Origin: an uncultured Eubacteriales bacterium
Lineage (GTDB): Bacteria; Bacillota; Clostridia; Christensenellales; CAG-138
Reading direction: 5' to 3'
Assembly: GCA_902798825.1 (NCBI GenBank)
Contig: CADBYI010000011.1
Location: 1 to 64,000 of the forward strand
DNA length: 64,000 nt
Position 1 is the first letter of the stretch; each line of letters opens with the position of its first letter. The translations under genes and the position numbers were made by a program. Positions 43,612-52,510 of this stretch are shown here, piece after piece. The notes beneath the pieces were generated by a model. It worked only from the letters and a program-made list of their open reading frames with translations. It did no database searches and was not told where the DNA came from.

Positions 43612-44037
43612 TTAGTCCACGATGGTGACGCCCATGCTGCGGGCGGTGCCCTCGACCATGCTCATGGCGGCTTCCAGGGAAGCGGCGTTGAGATCGGGCA
43701 TCTTCAGCTCCGCGATCTCCTTGACCTGGGCCTTGGTCATGCTGGCCACCTTCTGCTTGTTGGGGACGCCGGAAGCGTGCTCCAGATTGCAGGCCTTCTT
43801 GATGAGGACGGCGGCGGGGGGCGTCTTGGTGATGAAGGTGAAGGAACGGTCGGCGTACACCGTGATGACCACGGGGATGACCAGACCGACCTGGTTCTTC
43901 GTGCGCTCGTTGAATTCCTTGCAGAAGCCCATGATGTTCACACCCTGGGAACCGAGGGCGGGGCCTACCGGGGGGGCCGGAGTGGCCTTGCCGGCATTGA
44001 TCTGCAGTTTGACATAACCGGTGATCTTCTTTGCCAT
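43612..44037 (-). CDS. rplK: Ribosomal protein L11
   Basis: Part of the GTPase-associated centre. 141 residues; [35 protein letters not shown]-terminal signature (seen in parts: [17 protein letters not shown]) and a C-terminal rRNA-binding domain ending GVTIVD. Followed by rplA after 15 nt. Confidence 0.97.
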   Translation of the reverse strand: MAKKITGYVKLQINAGKATPAPPVGPALGSQGVNIMGFCKEFNERTKNQVGLVIPVVITVYADRSFTFITKTPPAAVLIKKACNLEHASGVPNKQKVASMTKAQVKEIAELKMPDLNAASLEAAMSMVEGTARSMGVTIVD

Positions 44038-44072
44038 TGCTGTTTCTCCTATCTAAAGATTTTTTAGTAGTC

Positions 44073-44139
44073 GGTGGTGCGGGGTGCCTCCCCTCCCACC
44101 TTAGGCAGATTGCTGCCTATCAAAACGGGCTAAGCCCGT
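44073..44139 (-). promoter_or_regulatory. Leader between nusG and rplK, possible L1 autoregulatory site
   Basis: In this 107-nt spacer there are three stems. Read leftward: ACGGGC/GCCCGT, AGGCAG/CTGCCT, and a bulged hairpin beginning GGTGGGAG and closed by CACC. GGTGGGAG resembles the L1-binding motif of rplK-rplA leaders in other bacteria. The stems are seen directly; the L1 assignment is from memory of the motif. Confidence 0.45.
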
Positions 44140-44144
44140 GTTGA

Positions 44145-44732
44145 TCAGAGTTTTTGGACCTGGATGAAATCCAGCTCCACGGGGGTGTCCCGCCCGAACA
44201 TGGAGACGGTGAGCTTCACCTTCTGCCGCTCGGGGTCCAGCTTCTCCACCCGACCGATGAAGTTCTCCAAGGGTCCGGAGACCACGCGGACGTTCTCGCC
44301 CACCTCGATGTTGAGGATGATGGGGATCCGCTCCACGCCCATGGCCGTGACCTCCTCATCGGTGAGGGGCACGGGCTTGCTGCCGGGACCGACGAAGCCG
44401 GTGACGCCCCGGGTGTTGCGGATGACGTACCAGGCGCGGGGGTTCATGACCAGCTCCCGGCTGACGCCGCCGCCCTTTTCCGCGGGCCGCTCCTTCTCCA
44501 CCACGTCCACCAGCATCTTCACCATGACATAGCCGGGGAAGACCTTGCGGGTGGTGGTTTTGCGCTTGCCGGTAGGCAGGATCTCGATGGTCTCCTCCGT
44601 GGGGTACTTGACCTCCAGGATGATATCGGACAAGCCCGCGTTTTCCACGGACTTCTCCAGGTCCTCCTTTACCTTATTCTCGTATCCGGAATAGGTATGG
44701 ACCACATACCACTTGGCTTCCTGCTGGCTCAT
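44145..44732 (-). CDS. nusG: Transcription factor NusG
   Basis: 195 residues: an NGN domain (KWYVVHTYSGYENKVKEDL; FPGYVMVKM) with the longer loop common in Clostridia, then a KOW domain (GENVRVVSGPLENFIGRVEKLD). Couples RNA polymerase to the ribosome or Rho. In the usual secE-nusG-rplK order, 4 nt after secE. Confidence 0.96.
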   Translation of the reverse strand: MSQQEAKWYVVHTYSGYENKVKEDLEKSVENAGLSDIILEVKYPTEETIEILPTGKRKTTTRKVFPGYVMVKMLVDVVEKERPAEKGGGVSRELVMNPRAWYVIRNTRGVTGFVGPGSKPVPLTDEEVTAMGVERIPIILNIEVGENVRVVSGPLENFIGRVEKLDPERQKVKLTVSMFGRDTPVELDFIQVQKL

Positions 44733-44736
44733 GAGC

Positions 44737-45006
44737 TCACTCCGCCGTCTGACTGGTGCCCGCGCCGGTAATGGTGGCCAGGCCCTTGACGCCCGCGGAG
44801 AAGCCCAGATCCAGCAGCCAAATCACGGCGGACATGGCCAGCACGAACACGAACACCATGGCGGTATGCTTCACGAGGTCGCCGAAGGACAGCCAGGTCA
44901 GCTTCTTGACCTCGCCCATCATCTCCTTGAGATACTGCTTGATGTTCAGCTTGCTCTTCTTGGCGGGCTTTTCAGCCGCAGCTTTCTTTTCCACTTCTTT
45001 TGCCAT
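44737..45006 (-). CDS. secE: Preprotein translocase subunit SecE
   Basis: 89 residues; a lysine-rich N-terminus followed by the family block QYLKEMMGEVKKLTWLSFGDLVKHT and one membrane helix. Single-helix form typical of Gram-positives. It lies between rpmG and nusG. Confidence 0.92.
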   Translation of the reverse strand: MAKEVEKKAAAEKPAKKSKLNIKQYLKEMMGEVKKLTWLSFGDLVKHTAMVFVFVLAMSAVIWLLDLGFSAGVKGLATITGAGTSQTAE

Positions 45007-45018
45007 GGGAAAGCCCTC

Positions 45019-45168
45019 TTACTTCGCTTCCCGATGGAGGGTCTGCTTGCGGCAGAACCGGCAATACTTGTTGAACTCCAAACGATCGGGATCGTTCTTC
45101 TTGTTCTTGAAGGTATTGTAATTCCTCTGCTTGCACTCGGTGCAGGCCAACGTGATCTTAACGCGCAT
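45019..45168 (-). CDS. rpmG: Ribosomal protein L33
   Basis: 49 residues, too short for long-frame searches. [17 protein letters not shown] with zinc cysteines at 9, 12, 36 and 39 (CxxC...CRFC), hence the zinc-binding form. SD AGAAGGAG. First gene of the rpmG-secE-nusG-rplK-rplA operon. Confidence 0.95.
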   Translation of the reverse strand: MRVKITLACTECKQRNYNTFKNKKNDPDRLEFNKYCRFCRKQTLHREAK

Positions 45169-45197
45169 GGTGTTTCTCCTTCTCGTGGTATTCCATC

Positions 45198-45220
45198 AAA
45201 AACAAGCCCCCTGTGGGGGC
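45198..45220 (-). terminator. Terminator-like hairpin in the rpmG leader
   Basis: GCCCCC / GGGGGC (3-nt loop), followed leftward by TTGTTTTT, lies between the operon promoter and the rpmG SD. Since the promoter is upstream of it, it would attenuate the whole rpmG-secE-nusG-rplK-rplA transcript. Confidence 0.6.
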
Positions 45221-45229
45221 ACCTTGCAT

Positions 45230-45258
45230 AGGTTACCACAGGGAGGGGCGTTTGTCAA
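45230..45258 (-). promoter_or_regulatory. Promoter of rpmG-secE-nusG-rplK-rplA
   Basis: Read leftward: TTGACA, 17 nt, TAACCT with TG one base upstream. Predicted start about 7 nt before the leader hairpin begins. Confidence 0.75.
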
Positions 45259-45398
45259 TGAAAATCTTTCCGCTTTTACTTATTTTTTTGCGTCCAAAAG
45301 GGAAAGACGGCGACACACATAATACAGTAGTCGTGGATGCGTGTCCAGCCTTTTTCCCCTCTTTTTTTCAAACAGATATAGGAAAACGAACCGGGGTG

Positions 45399-45407
45399 TG
45401 GTATACT
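45399..45407 (+). promoter_or_regulatory. Extended -10 promoter of prsW
   Basis: TGGTATACT, with no recognisable -35, about 34 nt before the ATG. Confidence 0.6.
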
Positions 45408-45440
45408 CGTATAAAATCTGTGGTTACGGAGGTCCCTTCC

Positions 45441-46151
45441 ATGATCATCCTGCTTGCCGCCGCCGTGCTGCCGGCCGTATATCTTCTCTCCCAGGTCTAC
45501 AAGATGGACACCATCGAAAAGGAGCCCTGGTCCCTGCTCAGAAAGCTCCTCCTGTTCGGCGCCATCAGCGGTGTCCCCGCGGCTCTGGTGGAGAGTTTGC
45601 TCACCGGGGTGCTGATGAACGTGTTCACGGAGGGCACCGTCCTCTACAACCTGGCGGCCGGGTTCATCGTGGCGGCCCTGGTGGAGGAGAGCTTCAAGTT
45701 CCTTTTCCTATATAAATTCACCTTCCGAAGCCCCGATTTCAACTTCCGGTTCGACGGGGTGGTCTACGCCGTGTTCGTGTCCATGGGGTTCGCCATTTTG
45801 GAGAACATCCTCTATGTGTTCCAGGGGGGCATGGGCGTGGCCGTCACCCGGGCGCTGCTGGCTTTGCCCCTTCACGCCGCCTGCGGGGTGTATATGGGCA
45901 TCGCCTACGGGCAGCAGAAGGTCAACAGCCTGTATAAGCCCGCCAGCTTCTCCTCCGTGGCCCGGGCCTGCCTGCCCACGCCCATCCTGATCCACGGCTT
46001 CTACGACTTCTGCGCCTTCATGCAGACCGAGATCTTCACCCTGGTCTTCATCGCGTTCGTCATCGTCGTGTTCATCCTCACCCTGAAGCAGCTCAAGAAG
46101 GCGTCCCGGGAGGACAGCCCTGTGAACGAGGTGACCATCGATGCGCAGTAA
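45441..46151 (+). CDS. prsW: PrsW-family intramembrane metalloprotease
   Basis: 236 residues, about eight membrane helices. Motifs: VEESFKF (EExxK) near 80, FAILENILY near 115 and IHGFYDF near 185. In B. subtilis PrsW cleaves an anti-sigma factor at site 1; no sigma/anti-sigma pair is in the window. Start ATG 45441, with GGAGG at 8 nt. It overlaps the GH2 gene by 11 nt. Confidence 0.88.
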   Translation: MIILLAAAVLPAVYLLSQVYKMDTIEKEPWSLLRKLLLFGAISGVPAALVESLLTGVLMNVFTEGTVLYNLAAGFIVAALVEESFKFLFLYKFTFRSPDFNFRFDGVVYAVFVSMGFAILENILYVFQGGMGVAVTRALLALPLHAACGVYMGIAYGQQKVNSLYKPASFSSVARACLPTPILIHGFYDFCAFMQTEIFTLVFIAFVIVVFILTLKQLKKASREDSPVNEVTIDAQ

Positions 46152-48510
46152 CATTCCGCTGAACAACGGCTGGCAGTTTGCCTTTTCCTGTACCGACGAG
46201 TTTTTGCGGGGCCAGGTCCCTGGGGAAGCCGTGCGGCTGCCCCACACGGCCAGGCTGCTGCCCTGGAAGTGCGCCCAGAAGGAGATGTACGAAACCGTCT
46301 GCGGCTACACCCGGACTTTCCCTGCCGACCCCGCCTGGGCGGGCAGGGAGGTGCGGCTGGTGCTGGACGGAGCCGCCCATTATCCCGAGGTGTTTTTGAA
46401 CGGGGAACCCGTGGCCCCGGACCACGAGGCCCATTGCGGGTATGTGGCCCAGAGCTTTTTGCTGACGGGGCTGAAGCTGGGAGAGGAGAACCGGCTGTCC
46501 GTGCGGCTGGACACCCGGGAGAGCTTGAACCAGCCTCCCTTCGGCTTTTTGATCGACTATCTGTGCTACGGCGGCCTCTACCGAGAGGCCCGGCTGGAAA
46601 TCACAGAGCCCTGCCATATCGACAGCGTCTTCCCCATGGCCTGCGCCGACGGGTCCGCCCGAATCCGGGTGACCCTGGCCGGGGCCCCGACGGCCGGGGA
46701 CAGGCTCCGGCTCACCCTGCCCGAGCTGAACGTGGACCTTTCGCTGGACGCGCAAGGGGAAAACGAGTTCGCCTTCCGGGCCGAGAACGTGATCCCCTGG
46801 GATCTGGACAGGCCAAGGCTCTATGAGCTGACCGTGGCCCTGATCCACGAGGGACAGGAGACGGACGCCTACCCCCTGAAGGTGGGGTTCCGGGACGCGG
46901 AGTTTCGGGCCGAGGGCTTCTTCCTCAACGGGAAGCGGGTCCACCTTAGGGGACTGAACCGGCACCAGAGCTATCCCTACATCGGCTACGCCGCCCCGGC
47001 GGGCATGCAGCGGGACGAGGCCAACTATCTGAAGTTCGGCCTGGGCCTCAACATGGTCCGCACCAGCCACTACCCCCAGAGCCAGCATTTCATCGACCGC
47101 TGCGACGAGGTGGGCCTGCTGGTGTTCACGGAGATCCCCGGCTGGCAGCATATCGGCGACGACGCCTGGAAGCGGATCGCCCTTGAAAACGTGCGCCAGA
47201 TGGTGCTCCAATACCGCCACCACCCCAGCATCGTCCTGTGGGGGGTGCGGATCAACGAGAGTCAGGACAACGACGCCCTCTACGCCGAAACCAACGCCCT
47301 TTGCCACAGTCTGGACCCCTTCCGCCAAACCAGCGGCGTCCGGTACCTGCAGCAGAGCCATCTGCTGGAGGACGTATACGCCTACAACGATTTCACCAAG
47401 GACGGCACGGGCTACGGGCTCCTGGAAAAGGGGAACGTGACCAAGGAGCTCAGCAAGGGCTATCTGGTGTCCGAGTGCAACGGCCACATGTTCCCCACCA
47501 AGAACCAGGACGACGAGCAGCATCGGCTGACCCACGCCCTGCGCCACGCCCGGGTCCAAAGCGACGGGGCCGTCCGGGACGGGGTGGCCGGCTGCATCGC
47601 TTGGTGCATGGCGGACTACAACACCCACCCGGACTTCGGCACCGGCGACGCCATCTGCTATCACGGCGTGGCCGACGGGTTCCGGAACAACAAGCTGGCG
47701 GGCTGGGTCTACGGCAGCCAGCAGGACAAGGACCCGGTGCTCATGGTGGCCACGGACATGAACAAGGGCGAGCGGGCCGGCAGCCTGCTGGACGACGCCT
47801 ACGTGTTCACCAACGCGGAGAAGGTGCGGCTAAGTAAGGGCGGCAAGTTCATCGCCGACTTCGAGCCGGACAAAGCCCAGTACCCCGGCCTCCCCCATCC
47901 CCCGGTGCATATCGACGACTTCGTGGGCGAGCTGCTAAAGACCGAGGAGGGCTTCTCCGACGAGGTGGCGGCCAAGGTGAAAAAATGTCTGTTCGCCGCC
48001 CAGAAGTACGGCATGGACAAGCTCCCGTTGAATATCAAGCTGACGCTTCTCGATCTGAAGGTCCGCCACCACTTCACCATGGAGCAGGGCATCGACCTGT
48101 TCAACCGGTATATGGGGGGCTGGGGCCAGCAAAGCGGGCTCTGGCGGTTCACCGCCATCCGCAACGGCGAGGCCGCCGAATATGTGGAGAAGGCGGCCTA
48201 CACCAAGCCCTGCCTGGTGGCCCGGGCGGAGCGCTCGCTCCTCACCGAGGGGAGCGTCTACGACATGACCCTCATTCATCTTGAGTGCAAGGACGAACGG
48301 GGCAACCGGATCCCCACGGCCAACGACCCCATACTGTTGACCACGGAGGGACCCATCCAGGTGGTGGGGCCCCGGGCCGTTTCCCTGGACGGCGGCGCCT
48401 TCGGCACCTATGTGCGCACGACAGGGCAGACAGGCGAAGGGGTTTTGACCCTCACCTCCCCCACCTTGGGCAGCTGCAAGCTGACGTTCACGGTGATTCC
48501 GGAGCTATAA
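46141..48510 (+). CDS. Glycoside hydrolase family 2 enzyme (beta-galactosidase/beta-glucuronidase type)
   Basis: 789 residues, no signal peptide, so it acts in the cytosol. N-terminal sugar-binding jelly-roll (about 1-180), Ig-like domain, then the TIM barrel with MVRTSHYPQSQHFIDRCDEVGLLVFTEIP; acid/base Glu373 in WGVRINESQD and nucleophile Glu445 in VSECNGHM. C-terminal accessory domains end in an Ig/invasin-like module. The substrate (galactoside, glucuronide or mannoside) cannot be fixed. No sugar transporter is adjacent. Confidence 0.9.
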   Translation: MRSNIPLNNGWQFAFSCTDEFLRGQVPGEAVRLPHTARLLPWKCAQKEMYETVCGYTRTFPADPAWAGREVRLVLDGAAHYPEVFLNGEPVAPDHEAHCGYVAQSFLLTGLKLGEENRLSVRLDTRESLNQPPFGFLIDYLCYGGLYREARLEITEPCHIDSVFPMACADGSARIRVTLAGAPTAGDRLRLTLPELNVDLSLDAQGENEFAFRAENVIPWDLDRPRLYELTVALIHEGQETDAYPLKVGFRDAEFRAEGFFLNGKRVHLRGLNRHQSYPYIGYAAPAGMQRDEANYLKFGLGLNMVRTSHYPQSQHFIDRCDEVGLLVFTEIPGWQHIGDDAWKRIALENVRQMVLQYRHHPSIVLWGVRINESQDNDALYAETNALCHSLDPFRQTSGVRYLQQSHLLEDVYAYNDFTKDGTGYGLLEKGNVTKELSKGYLVSECNGHMFPTKNQDDEQHRLTHALRHARVQSDGAVRDGVAGCIAWCMADYNTHPDFGTGDAICYHGVADGFRNNKLAGWVYGSQQDKDPVLMVATDMNKGERAGSLLDDAYVFTNAEKVRLSKGGKFIADFEPDKAQYPGLPHPPVHIDDFVGELLKTEEGFSDEVAAKVKKCLFAAQKYGMDKLPLNIKLTLLDLKVRHHFTMEQGIDLFNRYMGGWGQQSGLWRFTAIRNGEAAEYVEKAAYTKPCLVARAERSLLTEGSVYDMTLIHLECKDERGNRIPTANDPILLTTEGPIQVVGPRAVSLDGGAFGTYVRTTGQTGEGVLTLTSPTLGSCKLTFTVIPEL

Positions 48511-48520
48511 GGCAATCCAC

Positions 48521-48553
48521 AAAAAAATGCGGGCGCTTCGTGCGTCCGCATTT
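48521..48553 (-). terminator. Terminator of the ansA-lipoprotein operon (bidirectional)
   Basis: AAATGCGG / CCGCATTT plus an inner GCGC-rich stem, followed leftward by seven T residues. It also lies 10 nt past the GH2 stop. Confidence 0.8.
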
Positions 48554-48557
48554 GCGT

Positions 48558-49100
48558 TTACCAATTCGGCTCCCCCGTTCCCAGGAACAGGACCCGGTGG
48601 GCGGGGATGTCCGTCTCCGGATACTGGGAGGAAAAGAACGTGTGCATGACCTGGTCATAGGTCAGACTGTCGTCCCCGGAGAGGGCCACGGCGTAGGCGG
48701 TCCGGCCGTTGGTGGACCCGGTCAGGGTCAGTAAAAAGGGATAGGGCTCGTCATTTTGGTCGAAGCCGTCGGAAAAGAACACCCGGTACTGGCCGTCGTG
48801 GAAGAAGACGTCCAAAAGGGACATCTCCGCCCCGAAGAACTCGGCGATGCGGACGGACGCCTCCTTTCCGTCGGCGGAACGGGACAGGAATCGCTGCCAG
48901 ACGGAGACGTTGTCCGTCATGGTCAGGTCCTCCAGGATCACCCAGCCGTAGAGCCGGGCCGCCTGGCGGGTGTAACCCTCCTCCACCCGGTCGAAGCCCG
49001 TGTAGGCCCCTGTTTCGTCCAGGGTGAAGGACACGGGCCGCCGCACACAGCCCGTGAGCAGCAGCGCCGCCAGCAGGATGAGGGCGAGCTTACCCCTCAT
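48558..49100 (-). CDS. Hypothetical lipoprotein
   Basis: 180 residues. Signal peptide with lipobox LLTGC (Cys near 18), then a beta-rich domain of no recognised family (VSFTLDETGAYTGFDRVEEGY; FFSDGFDQNDEPYPFLLTLTG). It overlaps the asparaginase gene by 11 nt, so the two are coupled. Function unknown. Confidence 0.75.
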   Translation of the reverse strand: MRGKLALILLAALLLTGCVRRPVSFTLDETGAYTGFDRVEEGYTRQAARLYGWVILEDLTMTDNVSVWQRFLSRSADGKEASVRIAEFFGAEMSLLDVFFHDGQYRVFFSDGFDQNDEPYPFLLTLTGSTNGRTAYAVALSGDDSLTYDQVMHTFFSSQYPETDIPAHRVLFLGTGEPNW

Positions 49101-50103
49101 GGGGCAGCTCCTCGGTGTAGAGCATGTCGTGGGAGATGCTGCCGTAGAACAGGCGGCTGATTTCGTCGTGATCCCGGGTCTCCCCCAGGATCCACATGAG
49201 CTTGGCCACCACCGCCTCGGTGGTCATATCGTAGGCCTCCAGCACCGGCAGGTCCGTCTTCAGCTTGTGGCCCACCCGGTAGACGGTGAGATCGCTCCCC
49301 TCGTTGGGCACCTGAGTGGTCATGACCACGGTCTTCCCCGCCAGCACGCCCCGGCGGATGGCCGCATAGAACCGGGACCCCTCGCTGGGCACGCCGCCCA
49401 CGCCGAAGCTCTCCACCACCAGGGCGTTCTTTCGGCGGAGCATGTAGGACAAAACCTCCGGCCCCATGCCGGGGATCAGCTTCACCAGGCCCACGCTGTC
49501 GTCCAGCTTATGGCTGAACACAGGGGGCTTCGTATAGTTGAGGTAGATATACCGCAGCACCCGCCCCTCCCGGACGGAGGCCAGCTCCGGATAGTTGATG
49601 CTGGAGAAGGCGGAAAAGCTCTTGGACCGGACCTTTCGGGCCCGGGTGCCCAATATGACGGAGCCGTTGAACACGATGACCACGCCGCAGCTGCCCGGTG
49701 AGCAGGCATAGGCGAAGGCGTCCAGCAGGTTCACCTGGGAATCCGTGTTCTCGGAGTGGATGGGCTTTTGGGCCCCGGTGAGGACGATGGGCTTGGGGGA
49801 GCGGCGAATCAGATAGGAAAGGGCCGCCGCCGTATAGGCCATGGTGTCCGTGCCGTGGGCGACGACAAAGCCGTCGTATTCGTCGTAATACCGCTCGACG
49901 GCCCCGGAGATCACCAGCCAGTCGGCGGGGGTCATGTCCGTGCTGTCGATGTTCAGCACCTGCACCGCGTGGGGCTCGCAGATGTGCTTAAGCCCTGGCA
50001 CAGCCTTCAACAGCTCGTCCCCGCTGATGGTGGGCGTAAGGCCGGCATCCGTATTCCCGGAGGCGATGGTGCCCCCGGTGGCGATCAACAATATCTTTTT
50101 CAT
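49090..50103 (-). CDS. ansA: L-asparaginase, type I-like
   Basis: Hydrolyses asparagine to aspartate and ammonia. 337 residues; nucleophile Thr12 in ATGGTIASG, second catalytic Thr85-Asp86 in HGTDTMAY, then LTGAQKP with the conserved lysine. No signal peptide, so cytosolic. The -10 of its promoter ends 6 nt before the ATG and no SD is seen: a predicted leaderless message. Confidence 0.92.
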   Translation of the reverse strand: MKKILLIATGGTIASGNTDAGLTPTISGDELLKAVPGLKHICEPHAVQVLNIDSTDMTPADWLVISGAVERYYDEYDGFVVAHGTDTMAYTAAALSYLIRRSPKPIVLTGAQKPIHSENTDSQVNLLDAFAYACSPGSCGVVIVFNGSVILGTRARKVRSKSFSAFSSINYPELASVREGRVLRYIYLNYTKPPVFSHKLDDSVGLVKLIPGMGPEVLSYMLRRKNALVVESFGVGGVPSEGSRFYAAIRRGVLAGKTVVMTTQVPNEGSDLTVYRVGHKLKTDLPVLEAYDMTTEAVVAKLMWILGETRDHDEISRLFYGSISHDMLYTEELPHEG

Positions 50104-50109
50104 GGGTCC

Positions 50110-50138
50110 AGTATAGCCTAAGCCTGCAAGAATTGCAA
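50110..50138 (-). promoter_or_regulatory. Promoter of ansA (leaderless)
   Basis: Read leftward: TTGCAA, 17 nt, TATACT, then six bases and the ATG. Confidence 0.75.
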
Positions 50139-50180
50139 GAAATACAAAAGCAACCCGGCCGGGCGCCTGTCATCGCGTAT

Positions 50181-50210
50181 AAAAAGAAAATCTCCCGAGA
50201 TTCGGGAGAT
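50181..50210 (-). terminator. Terminator of rpmE
   Basis: A perfect 9-bp stem ATCTCCCGA / TCGGGAGAT, then TTTCTTTTT on the outgoing side. Confidence 0.85.
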
Positions 50211-50252
50211 GGTTTCTTTTGCGTTGTGGTTGTGGAGTGGTCAGGGGGAAAA

Positions 50253-50450
50253 TTACATGCCGTACCGCTTCTTGAAGCGATCGACCCGTCCGCCGCTGTC
50301 CACCAGCTTCTGCCGGCCCGTGAAGAACGGATGGCACTTGCTGCAGATTTCGACCTTGAGCTCACCCTTGGTGGAGCCGGTAACGAAGGTCTCACCGCAG
50401 GCGCAGCGCACGACGGCCTCGCCGTAAGACGGTTGGATATCTTTCTTCAT
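50253..50450 (-). CDS. rpmE: Ribosomal protein L31, zinc-binding form
   Basis: 65 residues. Zinc ligands Cys16, Cys18, Cys36 and Cys39 mark the C+ form. Monocistronic, with a strong extended -10 promoter and a terminator. SD AAAGGAG. Confidence 0.96.
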   Translation of the reverse strand: MKKDIQPSYGEAVVRCACGETFVTGSTKGELKVEICSKCHPFFTGRQKLVDSGGRVDRFKKRYGM

Positions 50451-50471
50451 GTATTATCACTCCTTTGTCGT

Positions 50472-50483
50472 GTAATGCATTAC
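50472..50483. promoter_or_regulatory. Palindrome in the rpmE leader
   Basis: GTAATGCATTAC is a perfect 12-bp palindrome just downstream of the predicted transcription start. It resembles the inner part of Fur/Zur-family boxes (GTAAT...ATTAC). Confidence 0.4.
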
Positions 50484-50491
50484 CGTTTGCC

Positions 50492-50519
50492 ATTATACCA
50501 TGGCGCACCGAAAATGCAA
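50492..50519 (-). promoter_or_regulatory. Promoter of rpmE
   Basis: Read leftward: TTGCAT, 16 nt, TATAAT with TG one base upstream: a full extended -10. Confidence 0.85.
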
Positions 50520-50538
50520 GCACTTTTTTCAGGAAATT

Positions 50539-52305
50539 TTAGATCTTGATCCAGTCCTTGAGCTTGGTGAGGAATTCTTCGTTGGTGGCGGTCTTCTGCA
50601 TCATGGGCACCACCTGCTCGGTGACCTCCGTGGTGCCGCCGCCGGCCAGGAATTTGCGCAGCATATAGACCCCCTCCAGCTCCGTCTTGGAGAGCAGCAG
50701 CTCCTCCCGCCGGGTGCCGGACTTGTAGATGTCGATGGCCGGGAACACCCGCTTTTCCGCCAGCTTCCGATCCAGGTGGATCTCCATGTTGCCCGTGCCC
50801 TTGAACTCCTCATAGACGATGTCGTCCATGCGGCTGCCGGTCTCCACCAGGGCCGTGGCGATGACGGTCAGGCTCCCGCCGCCCTCGATGTTCCGGGCCG
50901 CGCCGAAGAAGCGCTTGGGCTTATGCAGGGCGCCGGGGTCCATGCCACCGGACAGGGTCCGGCCCGTGGGCGGGATCACCAGATTGTAGGCCCGGGTGAG
51001 CCGGGTCAGGCTGTCCAGAAGGATCACCACGTCCTTCCCCTGCTCCACCAGGCGCATGGCCCGCTCCTGCACCATCTCGGCGATGCGGGTGTGATGCTCT
51101 GGGAGCTCGTCGAAGGTGGAGTAGACGACCTCCCCCTTGATGACCCGCTTCATCTCCGTGACCTCCTCGGGCCGCTCGTCGATGAGCAGGACCATCAGGT
51201 GGCTGTCGGGATAGTTGGCGCTGATGCCGGCGGCGATCTGCTTGAGCAGGGTGGTCTTCCCCGCCTTGGGCTGGGACACGATCATGGCCCGCTGGCCCTT
51301 GCCGATGGGGGCGATAAGGTCGATGAGCCGGGCGGACAGGCTGTTGCCGTCCCCCGCCGTCTCCAGGGTGTAGCGCTCATTGGGGAAGATGGGCACCAGC
51401 TCCTCGAAGGTCTTGCGCCGGGCGTTCTCGTCGGGCATGAGGCCGTTGACCCGGTCGATGTACATGAGGGCGTCGAATTTGTCCCCCTCCCGATGGGGCC
51501 GGGCGCGGCCCTCCACATAGTCACCGGTCTTCAGGCTGAAGCGGCGGATCTGGGTGATGGACAGGTAGATGTCCTTGGGGCCGGAATAGTAGTTGTTCAT
51601 GCGGAGGAACCCATAGCCGTCGGGAAGCACCTCCAGCACGCCCTCCACGGGAGGGCAGTTCTCCGTTTCCAGCATCTTGGGCACGGCGGGATTGGCGGTG
51701 CCGTACTCCTGGTTGTAGTAGGGCTTCTCCTCCTCTCCGGAGGCGGCGGCGGAATTGGACGCCGCAGGCCGGGGAGCCTTCTGATCCTGGCCGTTGGGGC
51801 TCTGATAGCGGCGCTCGCCGTTGTTGTAGCTGCGGTCGTGGCGGGTGTTCCCCCGCTGATAGCGGTTGTTGGGGAGGCGGTCGTTCCGGCGACGGAGCTC
51901 CTGCTTCTCCCCGCCTTCCTCCCGCGCCTCCGCCTTGGGGGCCGGGGCCGGCTGCTCCTGGGCGGGCTGGGGCTTCTCCTCGGCGGCGGGGGCCTTCTCG
52001 GGGGCCTTACTCTTCGTTTCGTTCCGCCGCTTCGTCGCCCTGGCCTTGGGCTGATCCTGAACGGGTGCCGACGCCTGGGCCGCCTCTTGAGGGGCCTCCC
52101 GGGGCGCCGGGGCCGGCTCTTCCTCCCCCTTCTGCTGCGCGTTCTTGGCGGGGCGGCCCCGCTTCTTGGGGGCAGGGGCTTCGCTCTTTTGGAGCATCTC
52201 CACCAGCTCGTTTTTCCGATATTTGCCTATGTTCTTCACACCCAGAGCCTGCGCCATCGCGCGAAGCTCCGACAGGTTCTTTTCCAGCAGGTTTTCAGGA
52301 ACCAT
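50539..52305 (-). CDS. rho: Transcription termination factor Rho with long disordered insertion
   Basis: 588 residues, against about 420 for E. coli Rho. N-terminal Rho_N domain (1-45, [28 protein letters not shown]), then about 150 residues of low complexity: first Ala/Pro/Glu/Lys-rich, then Arg/Asn/Tyr/Gly-rich ([19 protein letters not shown]). A CSD RNA-binding domain and the ATPase follow: Walker [13 protein letters not shown] near 345, Walker [16 protein letters not shown] near 425, and R-loop/Q-loop regions [20 protein letters not shown]. Start ATG 52305 with GGAGG at 6 nt. Confidence 0.95.
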   Translation of the reverse strand: MVPENLLEKNLSELRAMAQALGVKNIGKYRKNELVEMLQKSEAPAPKKRGRPAKNAQQKGEEEPAPAPREAPQEAAQASAPVQDQPKARATKRRNETKSKAPEKAPAAEEKPQPAQEQPAPAPKAEAREEGGEKQELRRRNDRLPNNRYQRGNTRHDRSYNNGERRYQSPNGQDQKAPRPAASNSAAASGEEEKPYYNQEYGTANPAVPKMLETENCPPVEGVLEVLPDGYGFLRMNNYYSGPKDIYLSITQIRRFSLKTGDYVEGRARPHREGDKFDALMYIDRVNGLMPDENARRKTFEELVPIFPNERYTLETAGDGNSLSARLIDLIAPIGKGQRAMIVSQPKAGKTTLLKQIAAGISANYPDSHLMVLLIDERPEEVTEMKRVIKGEVVYSTFDELPEHHTRIAEMVQERAMRLVEQGKDVVILLDSLTRLTRAYNLVIPPTGRTLSGGMDPGALHKPKRFFGAARNIEGGGSLTVIATALVETGSRMDDIVYEEFKGTGNMEIHLDRKLAEKRVFPAIDIYKSGTRREELLLSKTELEGVYMLRKFLAGGGTTEVTEQVVPMMQKTATNEEFLTKLKDWIKI

Positions 52306-52382
52306 TCGCTTCCTCCAAAGGTATTCTATGTTGTCTAAAAAGTGAGAACTTTGAACAGAACAGATCGATCTCGTATGGATGT

Positions 52383-52412
52383 ATTGTAGAGCCTGGGGCC
52401 GGTTGTTGTCAA
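52383..52412 (-). promoter_or_regulatory. Promoter of rho
   Basis: Read leftward: TTGACA, 18 nt, TACAAT; predicted leader of about 70 nt. Confidence 0.75.
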
Positions 52413-52462
52413 GGCATTTTGCAAAATCAGTGCAAATCCACCAGCCTTTCTCCTCCTTTGCG

Positions 52463-52491
52463 GCATAGCCTATCGGGCGGCCGCATACCCT
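52463..52491 (+). promoter_or_regulatory. Mother-cell (sigma-E-like) promoter of yabP-yabQ
   Basis: GCATAGC, 14 nt, CATACCCT, compared with the Bacillus sigma-E consensus (G-A/C/T-ATATT, 13-15, CATACAnT). YabP and YabQ are sigma-E genes in B. subtilis. The start would fall at the SD. Confidence 0.5.
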
Positions 52492-52510
52492 TTTGACAGG
52501 AGGTGCGTCT

